Assembly (NCBI GenBank): GCA_007119345.1
Contig: SKPV01000174.1
Span: 1 to 31,687 of the forward strand
Source of the DNA: Halovivax sp.
Lineage (GTDB): Archaea > Halobacteriota > Halobacteria > Halobacteriales > Natrialbaceae
Direction: 5' to 3'
Length of the DNA stretch: 31,687 nt
Both the position numbers and the translations under genes were made by a program. A model generated the notes under the pieces. That model had not been told where the DNA came from. It saw nothing but the letters and a program-made list of their open reading frames with translations, and did not search any database. This document shows, in pieces, positions 6,486 to 13,541 of the stretch; position 1 is the stretch's first letter; each line of letters begins with the position of its first letter.

Positions 6486-8003
6486 ATGACCACGTTCGAC
6501 GCGAACGGCCTGACCCTGGAGCGGGTTCGCGAGTACGTCTGGGAACTCCCCCGAACCGGCGATATGCGCGTGCCGGCTCGCGTCCTCGCCAGCGAGGCGC
6601 TACTCGAGGAGATCAGCGAGGACAAGACCCTCGAACAGATCCGCAACACCACTCACCTCCCGGGAATCGCGAAGTACGCGATCTGCATGCCCGACGGCCA
6701 CCAGGGCTACGGCTTCCCGGTGGGGGGCGTCGGGGCGATGGACGCCGAAGACGGCTGCATTTCGCCCGGCGCCGTCGGTTACGACATCAATTGCGGCGTC
6801 CGAATGATGCGGACGAATCTGACGTACGACGACGTGAACGGCCGCGAAGAACAGCTCGTCGACTCCCTGTTCGCCAATATCCCGTCGGGCCTCGGCGGGG
6901 GCGGCGTCGTCGAGGCGGGCGTCGACACCGTCGAGGAGATCCTGGCTCGCGGGGTCGACTGGGCGCTCGAGAACGATTACGCCGTCGAGGAGGACCTGCT
7001 GCACTGCGAGGACGAAGGGATGCGCGAGGGCGCCGACCCGTCGAAGGTCTCCCAGAAGGCCAAAGACCGCGGGAAGAACCAGATCGGCTCCCTGGGATCG
7101 GGCAACCACTTCCTCGAGGTCCAGCGGGTGACCGACGTCTTCGACGGCGAGGTCGGCGACGCCTACGGACTCTCGGAGGACCAGATCGTCGTCCTCATCC
7201 ACTGCGGCTCGCGGGGACTGGGCCACCAGACGTGCAACGACTACCTGCGGAAGATCGAACGGCACCACCAGGGGCTCTTACAGCAACTTCCCGACAAGGA
7301 GCTCGCCGCGGCGCCCGCGGGTTCCCAGCTCGCCGAGGACTACTACGCCGCGATGAACGCGGCGATCAACTTCGCGTGGGTCAACCGCCAGCTGATCATG
7401 CACCGCACCCGGCGAGTGTTCGAGCGCGTCTTCGATCGATCGTGGGAGGAGATGGACATGCACCTCCTGTACGACGTGGCCCACAACATCGCGAAGAAGG
7501 AGACCCACACGGTCGGCGCCGAGCCACGCTCCGCGGACGAGGCGAGCGGCGTTCGGCCGCGAGCCGACGAGGAGGGGACCGAACGGGAGCTCTACGTTCA
7601 CCGCAAGGGCGCGACGCGGGCGTTCCCCGCCGGCCACCCCGACGTTCCGAAGGCGTACCGCGACGTCGGCCAGCCGGTCATCATCCCCGGCAGCATGGGC
7701 GCCGGTAGCTACGTCCTTCGCGGCGGCGAGGCCTCGATGGACCTCACGTTCGGGTCGACCGCCCACGGCGCGGGCCGGCTCATGAGCCGCACGCAGGCCA
7801 AGAACGAGTACTGGGGCGGCGACGTCCAGCAGCAACTTCGGGATCGGGACCAGATCTACGTCAAAGCCCAGTCGGGCGCGACCGTCGCTGAGGAGGCTCC
7901 CGGCGTCTACAAGGACGTCGACGAGGTCGTTCGGGTCTCGGACGCGCTCGGTATCGGCGACAAGGTGGCGCGAACGTTCCCGGTGTGCAACATCAAGGGG
8001 TGA
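6486..8003 (+). CDS. rtcB: RtcB RNA ligase (tRNA splicing ligase)
   Basis: A 505-aa GTP- and Mn-dependent ligase that joins 2',3'-cyclic phosphate (or 3'-phosphate) RNA ends to 5'-OH ends, sealing tRNA exons after intron removal. Conserved residues are visible: D100 and C103 in GYDINCGVR, H208 in GSGNHFLEV, H239 in IHCGSRGLGHQ, H334 in DVAHN, and the guanylylated histidine H427 in STAHGAGR. The protein ends with the family's FPVCNIKG. The catalytic core is contiguous with no intein inserted. Residues about 345-364 are an Arg/Glu/Ala-rich insertion before LYVHRKGATRAF. ATG 6486 fits the family start. Archease is encoded upstream on the same strand. Confidence 0.97.
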   Translation: MTTFDANGLTLERVREYVWELPRTGDMRVPARVLASEALLEEISEDKTLEQIRNTTHLPGIAKYAICMPDGHQGYGFPVGGVGAMDAEDGCISPGAVGYDINCGVRMMRTNLTYDDVNGREEQLVDSLFANIPSGLGGGGVVEAGVDTVEEILARGVDWALENDYAVEEDLLHCEDEGMREGADPSKVSQKAKDRGKNQIGSLGSGNHFLEVQRVTDVFDGEVGDAYGLSEDQIVVLIHCGSRGLGHQTCNDYLRKIERHHQGLLQQLPDKELAAAPAGSQLAEDYYAAMNAAINFAWVNRQLIMHRTRRVFERVFDRSWEEMDMHLLYDVAHNIAKKETHTVGAEPRSADEASGVRPRADEEGTERELYVHRKGATRAFPAGHPDVPKAYRDVGQPVIIPGSMGAGSYVLRGGEASMDLTFGSTAHGAGRLMSRTQAKNEYWGGDVQQQLRDRDQIYVKAQSGATVAEEAPGVYKDVDEVVRVSDALGIGDKVARTFPVCNIKG

Positions 8004-8061
8004 GGCGGAACCACCGCGACGATCGAAACGAGGGCTCGGCCTACGCTCGCCGTCTCGGCGA

Positions 8062-8283
8062 TCACTTCACCCGAAACGGACTCTCGTCGTCTTCGTCGCC
8101 TTCGTCGTCCTCGACCTCCTTCTCGTAGGGCTTTCTCGCGGTGATCGTCAGGGAGGCCTCCGGGTCGTCCTCGTCGGCCCAGGGGCTCTCGTAGGCGGTG
8201 AGCTCGAGGTCCGTCACGTCCCAGCCCTCCGCTTCGATCAGTTCGACGAGCGTGCGCTGGTCGGTCAGCATCTCGTCTTCCAT
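8062..8283 (-). CDS. Small acidic protein of unknown function (73 aa)
   Basis: The frame from ATG 8283 encodes 73 residues. The first ~55 look like a compact alpha/beta domain (LTDQRTLVELIEAEGWDVTDLELTAYESPWADE, then SLTITARKPYEK). A nearly all-acidic tail DEGDEDDE precedes the end SPFRVK. The same frame runs on upstream to 8523, but that part translates the 22-bp repeat array and is not protein-like, so I start at 8283. ATG 8271 (M5) is an alternative start. I recognise it only as a small haloarchaeal conserved-type protein; no function can be assigned. It is convergent with rtcB. Confidence 0.7.
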   Translation of the reverse strand: MEDEMLTDQRTLVELIEAEGWDVTDLELTAYESPWADEDDPEASLTITARKPYEKEVEDDEGDEDDESPFRVK

Positions 8284-8350
8284 GGTGGCCGTGTAGGTGG
8301 CGACCGGCGTAGTTGTTGTGCCGTCGGTTGCTCGACTTGGAAGCGCTGGA

Positions 8351-8460
8351 TGACCAGTTTTGGAGCGTTGGGTGACCAGTTTTGGAGCGTGGGGTGACCA
8401 GTTTCGGGGTGTAGGGTGACCACTTTCGGGGCGTGGGGTGGCCACTTTCGGGGCGATGGA
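8351..8460. repeat. 22-bp tandem repeat array (five units)
   Basis: Units start at 8351, 8373, 8395, 8417 and 8439. They are exactly 22 bp each and share TGACCAGTTTTGGAGCGT with stepwise substitutions: the GTTTTGGAG form in the first two units grades to CTTTCGGGG in the last two. A weaker sixth unit may precede them (8329-8350). The period is not a multiple of three and the array lies in the 220-bp gap between the HTH-10 gene and the 73-aa gene, so it is non-coding. Two helical turns per unit would put any bound proteins on one face of the DNA. Confidence 0.95.
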
Positions 8461-8503
8461 GGTCAGCGTCGGGTTGTCGGGGCGGCCCCGCCGACGCCCG
8501 CGG

Positions 8504-9184
8504 TCACAGCGACCCGTCGTCATCGACGTCGCCGGGGCCGACGTTGAGCGCCTCCGTGACGAGACGCCGGTGGGCTCGTCGGAGCCGCTCGGAGAGCGCC
8601 TGGTGAGAGATGTCGAGGTGCGCCGCGAGCGCTTCCATATCGGACTCCCGGGGGATCTGGTAGTACCCGTACTCGAGGGCCTGGACGAGGGTCTCGTACT
8701 GTGCGTCGGTGAGGCCGTACCGGCCGCTGCGGTCGTCCTGGAGCTCGTGGATCCGCGCGACGTCGACGGTGAGTCCTTCCTCGTCTGCGACCTCGTACGT
8801 CCGCGACAGCGCGTCTCGCTCCGGGAAGAGTATGCGGAGTCGCCACTGCGGGCCTTCGCCCGAGGCGTCGAGGATAGTCGCCTGCTCTTCGGTCAGCGCG
8901 TGGACCACGACGCCGACGTCGTCGACCCACTCCATCCGGTAGAGTCGCTCGTCGTCCAGATCGGTCAGCAACTCGACCCGCTCGACGCTCGGATCCTCCC
9001 GCAGCGCCTCGTCGAGGCGCTCGAGGTCGTCCGCTTCGGTGCTGAACCACACGTACGGCATCACGTGCTCCGGATCGTGGGCCACCAGCCGCTCGACGTC
9101 GGCCTCGAGCGACGGCACCGTCTCGAGCGTCCGGGAGAGGGCGAACTCGTCGGCGGGGACGACGAGTTCGGCGATCGTACTCAT
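8504..9184 (-). CDS. Bat/HTH-10 family transcriptional regulator
   Basis: A 226-aa regulator of the bacterio-opsin-activator class. Residues 1-150 form the mixed alpha/beta N-terminal domain common in haloarchaeal HTH-10 proteins (PADEFALSRTLETVPSLEADVERLVAH...). Residues ~157-208 are the HTH-10 DNA-binding domain: LTDAQYETLVQALEYGYYQIPRES, then MEALAAHLDISHQALSERLRRA with the recognition helix. No haem or flavin motif is visible, so the signal sensed is unknown. ATG 9184 is the family start (MSTIAELVVPADEFAL). The gene ends 44 bp before the 22-bp repeat array, and the 73-aa gene lies beyond that in the same direction. Confidence 0.9.
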   Translation of the reverse strand: MSTIAELVVPADEFALSRTLETVPSLEADVERLVAHDPEHVMPYVWFSTEADDLERLDEALREDPSVERVELLTDLDDERLYRMEWVDDVGVVVHALTEEQATILDASGEGPQWRLRILFPERDALSRTYEVADEEGLTVDVARIHELQDDRSGRYGLTDAQYETLVQALEYGYYQIPRESDMEALAAHLDISHQALSERLRRAHRRLVTEALNVGPGDVDDDGSL

Positions 9185-9294
9185 ACGTCCGGTTCACGAC
9201 GTCCAGCCCAATGAGTGGTGTCGAGCAAATCGTGACAGTCGGCTCGGACGAACGGTCGGGCCGTCCGCGTCGTCTACCGGCTGATGGCGTCTCT

Positions 9295-9310
9295 CGAACC
9301 GACCGTTCGG
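9295..9310. repeat. 16-bp direct repeat, left flank of the inserted element
   Basis: CGAACCGACCGTTCGG occurs here and again at 13425-13440, just outside the two ends of the 9317-13405 element. See the findings for the empty-site reconstruction. Confidence 0.9.
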
Positions 9311-9316
9311 CTCCCA

Positions 9317-9353
9317 CAGTCCTCGGTAATTGAGCCTCAATTCTCAAATTCAG
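9317..9353 (+). repeat. Left terminal inverted repeat of the element
   Basis: Starts CAGTCCTCGGTAATTG and ends CAAATTCAG. The stop codon of the transposase frame (9337-9339) lies inside it. Confidence 0.85.
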
Positions 9354-11225
9354 GATGACCGTCCAAGAGGAACGGATAGCCGTCACCGAACACCTCTCGA
9401 ACGATGTTACTTCGAGTTGACAAATCGCCGACTTCTCCAACGTCGATATCCTCCATGTCGAGCACCATGGCAACCATGAACTGGTTGGCCGTGAATGGAT
9501 ATCGCCCTTGGTCGTCTTTCACCGGCCGGGCGTTCTCTTCGGCGTACGTCACGTTCGACGCCATCCACATCGCGTTGTAGATGAACGCCATGTTGGCGAT
9601 GACTCCCGCTGACACCGTAGCTAGCTCGCAGACTTCGCGGTGAAGTCGTGCTTCATCAGTCGATACGCGGTCTCTATCGTCCATCTCTGCCGGTACCGTC
9701 GCCCGATTTCCAACCCACCGAACTCCTCCGGATCGAGGTTCGTGTAGTACACCTCCCAATTCCCCTTGTCCTCGGTCCCCGTCTCAGCCCGTTCGAACCG
9801 CTTTTTCGAGGGCAGTGTGATCAGCCACGACTCCGCCTCACTCTCGGGGATGACATCACCGAGGCGGACGTCGTACCCTGCTGCGTTGTAGTCCATGTTG
9901 TAATGGATGGCGGCCTCCTTCAGGTCTTCAATAATCGCCGGTGTTCGGGCGCGCAGTCGGCTGATGAACTTGAGGCTGTGTTCTTCGAGACAGTCGTGCA
10001 TCCCACGGCCGTAGAACCCACCATCCATACAAACGATATCGTGCTCAACGTAGTGCTTTGGGTACGTCAGCATCTCGTCTATCTGGTGCTCGATGCTCCC
10101 GCGCCGCTGGATGCTCTTCGCCGCCAGCGTCACAGGCATTTTGACATTGGCGAGGCTGATACTGGCGATTTGAAATGCGAAGGACGAACCAGCCTTCTGG
10201 TCCATGCCTTCGACACCGATGGGCTGGTCCTCGTGCGAGATATCGTCTCGGTCAAGCCGCTTCCCGTCCTCGTCCTTTTCCGTCGAGTGGCGACCATATC
10301 ACATCAGGTTGGTCAGATCCATTGTCAAGTCGGACCGGTCGGGAAGATAGCCGTACTCGTCGAGAACCATGATTAGGCGCTCCAAGGCGGCGAGGTACAT
10401 CTTCCGCAGTTCAAAGATGTCGTTTTTGCGGAGCTAGTTCCGGAGCGTTTTGAACCCCGGCGCGTCCCGGTAGTAAAAGTACGGCAGGAATTAGAGCGAG
10501 GCTTCGGCGTCGTTAGGGTGGATGTTACACAGTCCGGCCATCTCCATCAGCTTGAATAACTGCCACTTCGGGTAGGTGACCCGTGACTCGTCGCGGTCCA
10601 ACTGGATGAACTGATACGCGAGTTTCCGTAGTTCCCGGGAGATGAGTACCAGTTCGGGTTCACCACGACCGTCCGGGGTCGCGGTGGGAAGCGTCACGAT
10701 CTCGTCGTTGTCTTCCAACCGCTCAATAATCTCTCGAAGACGGTGGCTCACGTCTGGGCCGGTCTGTGCCTCCACTTTCTCGCTGATACTCTCGATAGTA
10801 TTCTCGGTAATAACGTCGTTTAGGCCAAGGTGTTCGGCTGCGCCGTGCTTTAGTTCGTCCTCGATGGCATAGTCCTTCAAGACACTAAGCAAACGGTACA
10901 AGAACAGGCGAGCGGGGTCCTCTTCGTCAAGTTTATACCACTTCTTGTCGAACTTTCAGAACGGAACGCTGCCCGTGTAAAGGTCAAGTTTCCCGACAGC
11001 CTCCTCGGGAGAGAGACCTTGATTGAGGTACCGGAGGAGTTGCGTCTCCAAGTCGAGATTGCCTTGTATCTGGGTGATGAGCGATGGTCCGGATGACCGG
11101 GCTGCGGAGGTGTCGAAGTCGTCTATGGTGGGGCGGTCAACGTCGTCCTCGCTATCGTCTGAGTCTTTCGCTGGCTCAAGAAAGTGACGAGGTGTTCGCC
11201 CGTCGATATCCGGTTCCCGAGACAC
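9337..11225 (-). pseudogene. Decayed IS4-superfamily DDE transposase (four in-frame stops and a frameshift)
   Basis: Reading leftward from GTG 11225, one frame stays open except for stops at 10956-10958 (TGA), 10491-10493 (TAA), 10434-10436 (TAG) and 10299-10301 (TGA). It then ends at TAG 9621-9623, where the C-terminal part continues in another frame to 9337, indicating an indel near 9621-9650. Joined, it would make about 630 residues. The DDE core is still recognisable: first Asp in TMDLTNLM, second Asp in DIVCMDGGFYGRG, Glu in YRQRWTIETAYRLMK. The last fits the Y-2-R-3-E-6-K signature of IS4-type transposases. The N-terminal ~300 residues are helical and unassigned. With these lesions it cannot make active enzyme. 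Two stops are TGA where TGG (Trp) would be a one-base ancestor, consistent with point decay. The exact IS family is not certain. Confidence 0.88.
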
Positions 11226-11539
11226 GTTATCCTGACAATACAGTAGTTTGGCACTTAAAACAGGACATTAGTGAACTAAGTTCTGCGCCCATGAAGGATA
11301 CTTTGATGTAGACCGCATTGAATAGAGGCAGTTAGCATTTTTCGATTTGTTTCACACTCTATTATATGAGATATAATGACGGTGGCCATTCACACACCTG
11401 CAATAGTTGTGTATCCCATGATCAGAGTTGACGAATCAACAAGTTGTCGCCCCAAGTATCACATTGTCCGTTAACAGGCCAAAGATCGACATATACCCGG
11501 TAATTATAATATCGTACAACCTAGTCAAAGAGAATAAGA
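11226..11539. other. AT-rich spacer inside the element
   Basis: A 314-bp stretch without a convincing gene. It holds a TTTTAAG element near 11258-11264, suitable as a promoter for the leftward transposase. A perfect 7-bp inverted repeat with a 3-nt loop lies at 11361-11377 (ATTATAT-GAG-ATATAAT), and a small GTTGA-CGAA-TCAAC hairpin at 11427-11440. The sulfatase promoter is at its right end. Neither end of the element's terminal repeat occurs here. Confidence 0.6.
11501..11510 (+). promoter_or_regulatory. TATA box of the sulfatase-family gene
   Basis: TAATTATAAT is centred about 34 bp before ATG 11540. It would give a transcript with at most a few leader bases. Confidence 0.5.
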
Positions 11540-12997
11540 ATGAATGTATTACTCGTCGTTTTGGATTCAGTAAGAGCTAAAAACACAAGCTTGCATGGAT
11601 ATTCCAGAGAAACAACACCATTTCTTGAAGAGTTTGCAGAGAACGCTAAAGTTTACAAACAAGCCCGTTCACCAGGGATACACAGTATCGCTAGTCATGT
11701 GAGTATGTTCACTGGTCGCCACGTTGAGGAACATCGGGCTATCCAGCATACAGCACAAATCAAGACAGATTCAACTGTTTGGGCAAAATTAAACGAAAAC
11801 CGCGGATATGCTACTGGACTGTTTACAAACAATAGAATTATTTCAAGCGCCTCAAATTTGGACGAATGCTTCGAGACTGTCTACAGTCCTAAATACCCCG
11901 CGTACAAATCATTAAAGGAAAGATATCCTTGGTTTGAAGAGGCGTATTATCCGGGAAAGGGAGATATCACGGGATTACAGGGTCACTTGCGTAGATATAT
12001 ACAATCAGATAAAAAACTCAAATCATCTCTGAATATCGGACAGAAACTTTATCATAATGGTGTATCTGCCGTTGATCGAAGATTAGGGGATCCGAAATCA
12101 GGATGGAAATCTATTCATGGCGGTGAATTTGTTGCCGCGTTTCTTGACTGGGAAGGTCAGCAACGTTCTCCATGGGCAGCTTGCATCAACATCATGGATG
12201 CTCATTCACCGTATGAGCCAGACAACGATCACGACCGATGGGCGTCAAGCGAGGACTGGCAAATCCAGAACAAAAACAAGCCATCAAGAAGGGAAAACCT
12301 CGCTGGTGAGGGTTGGGGGAGGGTTGAGAAACTTGAAAATCTCTACGACGGGGCTATCCATCAGGCAGATACTATTGTCTCTGAATTGATAAAAAATCTT
12401 TCTGAGCGGGGACGAATTGATGATACGCTCATAATTATTACTAGTGATCACGGCGAAGGTTTTGGTGAATATAGCCAAATTGATCCACGTGTTCGAATCA
12501 GAGGGCACTCTTGGGGAATCCACGAAGTGCTTACGCATGTCCCGCTGTTAGTTAGGCATCCTAGTCAAGGTTCATCAGTGATAGATCAGCCTGTATCCCT
12601 CACAGATCTACCAGACCTGATACTTGAAACAGCACAGGATACATTGTCTAGTGATCCACTTATTACTGATCGCCCTGTCGTCACATCGGCGTATAGACTG
12701 CTCAAAGAGGACGCCACCAAGTACAATATTAAGAATATTGACGCGTTTTGTGGCCCGTGGAGGGCAGTATACAAACGACATGATGATGGAGTCCGAAAAT
12801 ACGCGCAAACTACTAATCGGGAAGTCGTACTACATATTTCAAGCGCACTTGATTTCAAACAGATAGATAATGGATCAACAAACCTAGTCACAGAAATATT
12901 TGAACGATTTTCTGATGAAAATATTCAAACTCGAAAAACTCAGGAGATTGACGAGGATCTAGAAGAACATCTTCAAAATTTAGGATACATCAGGTAA
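11540..12997 (+). CDS. Sulfatase/alkaline-phosphatase superfamily hydrolase, element passenger
   Basis: A 485-aa protein starting MNVLLVVLDSVRAKNTSLHGYSR, with the metal-binding Asp at residue 9. The active-site block HSIASHVSMFTGRH puts Ser49 where sulfatases have Cys/Ser and related haloarchaeal enzymes Thr. Late metal ligands are in TSDHGEGFGE and GHSWGIHEVLTHVPLLVRHP. There is no signal peptide, so it should be cytoplasmic. In archaea this family includes enzymes acting on sulfated or phosphorylated sugars and lipids and is common in surface-glycan regions; the actual substrate is unknown. The frame is intact, unlike the adjacent transposase. Codon use is strikingly AT-rich (AAA, AAT, ATA, TTA codons) against the GC-rich neighbours, pointing to transfer from a lower-GC source. 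Non-canonical CxPSR spacing (S-I-A-S-H) leaves sulfatase versus phosphatase or phosphotransferase open. Confidence 0.85.
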   Translation: MNVLLVVLDSVRAKNTSLHGYSRETTPFLEEFAENAKVYKQARSPGIHSIASHVSMFTGRHVEEHRAIQHTAQIKTDSTVWAKLNENRGYATGLFTNNRIISSASNLDECFETVYSPKYPAYKSLKERYPWFEEAYYPGKGDITGLQGHLRRYIQSDKKLKSSLNIGQKLYHNGVSAVDRRLGDPKSGWKSIHGGEFVAAFLDWEGQQRSPWAACINIMDAHSPYEPDNDHDRWASSEDWQIQNKNKPSRRENLAGEGWGRVEKLENLYDGAIHQADTIVSELIKNLSERGRIDDTLIIITSDHGEGFGEYSQIDPRVRIRGHSWGIHEVLTHVPLLVRHPSQGSSVIDQPVSLTDLPDLILETAQDTLSSDPLITDRPVVTSAYRLLKEDATKYNIKNIDAFCGPWRAVYKRHDDGVRKYAQTTNREVVLHISSALDFKQIDNGSTNLVTEIFERFSDENIQTRKTQEIDEDLEEHLQNLGYIR

Positions 12998-13050
12998 TAA
13001 TTGAATGATTTTACATCGGACTGTCCAACCATCGCCGTAGCTGATCAATC

Positions 13051-13308
13051 GTGCCCCCTGACCCTGACGAAAACGAGGAGTACAGTAATATGCTACCACA
13101 ATACAAACGCCTGCAGGCGTACACCGATTCAAATACCGACGATGACTTTTGAAACGAGAGTGAGTTCTATCCACACCGCACACGACCTTTAGGTTGTACT
13201 CTCACCGCATTCAAGAGCGACATCGTCATCCTCGACCAACATCACGACACCTTCAGAGACGAACTACGCGCCATCGTCTGTGACGATAGTCAGATCCCAG
13301 ATAAATAG
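13051..13308 (+). pseudogene. Possible remnant of an unknown gene near the element's right end
   Basis: From GTG 13051 the frame reads VPPDPDENEEYSNMLPQYKR... to TGA at 13150-13152. It continues in the same frame as NESEFYPHRTRPLG and AFKSDIVILDQHHDTFRDEL to TAG at 13306-13308. The composition is protein-like, with acidic and charged residues, and the frame is shared across the stop, so it may be a decayed 3' gene fragment. I do not recognise the family. It could also be chance reading of AT-rich DNA. Confidence 0.35.
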
Positions 13309-13368
13309 ATGAAAACAAGGTTTTAATCTCTGTGCAAAACTAGAAATATGAAGGGCCAATTCACGAAT

Positions 13369-13405
13369 CTGAATTTGGAAATCCACAGCCAATTACCGAG
13401 GACTG
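13369..13405 (-). repeat. Right terminal inverted repeat of the element
   Basis: Its reverse complement starts CAGTCCTCGGTAATTG and ends CAAATTCAG, matching the left end at 29 of 37 positions. Confidence 0.85.
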
Positions 13406-13424
13406 CCCATCGAAAAGTATCGTC

Positions 13425-13440
13425 CGAACCGACCGTTCGG
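13425..13440. repeat. 16-bp direct repeat, right flank of the inserted element
   Basis: CGAACCGACCGTTCGG, identical to 9295-9310. Confidence 0.9.
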
Positions 13441-13510
13441 ATTCTCTCGCCGGTTCGACGTCGAACGACGTAACCGAGTTCGGTTACGCCCGGCCGACTT
13501 CGCCGCACGA

Positions 13511-13517
13511 ATTTAAG
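13511..13517 (+). promoter_or_regulatory. TATA-like element of moaA
   Basis: ATTTAAG is centred 28 bp before ATG 13542 in otherwise GC-rich DNA, consistent with a leaderless moaA transcript. It lies outside the inserted element, so the insertion left this promoter intact. Confidence 0.6.
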
Positions 13518-13541
13518 CACGTCCGGTGAGAACACGGTGGT

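Larger units (their letters stand above)
9317..13405. mobile_element. Inserted 4.1-kb element: inverted-repeat ends, decayed transposase, sulfatase passenger
   Basis: The left end (9317-9353) and the reverse complement of the right end (13369-13405) match at 29 of 37 positions. This includes an uninterrupted 16 bp (CAGTCCTCGGTAATTG) and a 9-bp block (CAAATTCAG) at the same spacing. CCCA directly abuts both ends (9313-9316 and 13406-13409) and may be a 4-bp target duplication. Inside are a broken DDE transposase gene reading toward the left end, whose 3' end overlaps the left repeat, an AT-rich intact sulfatase-family gene reading the other way, and a gene remnant near the right end. Base composition is far more AT-rich than the chromosome, strongly so from about 11.2 to 13.4 kb. 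I found no second copy of the end sequence near 11.3 kb, so this looks like one element with passenger DNA rather than an IS beside an island. A composite with a mostly lost second IS cannot be excluded. Confidence 0.8.

Noticed and set aside
6486..8003. Intein or frameshift in rtcB
   Set aside because: All conserved blocks follow in one uninterrupted frame. The only insertion is a short charged loop near residues 345-364.
11226..11540. A right IS end close to the transposase start
   Set aside because: I looked for the 37-bp terminal sequence or its core here and did not find it; the matching end is at 13369-13405.
12980..13183. 67-codon minus-strand frame after the sulfatase gene
   Set aside because: It has no recognisable domain and overlaps the end of the sulfatase gene; the plus-strand remnant frame is the more protein-like reading.
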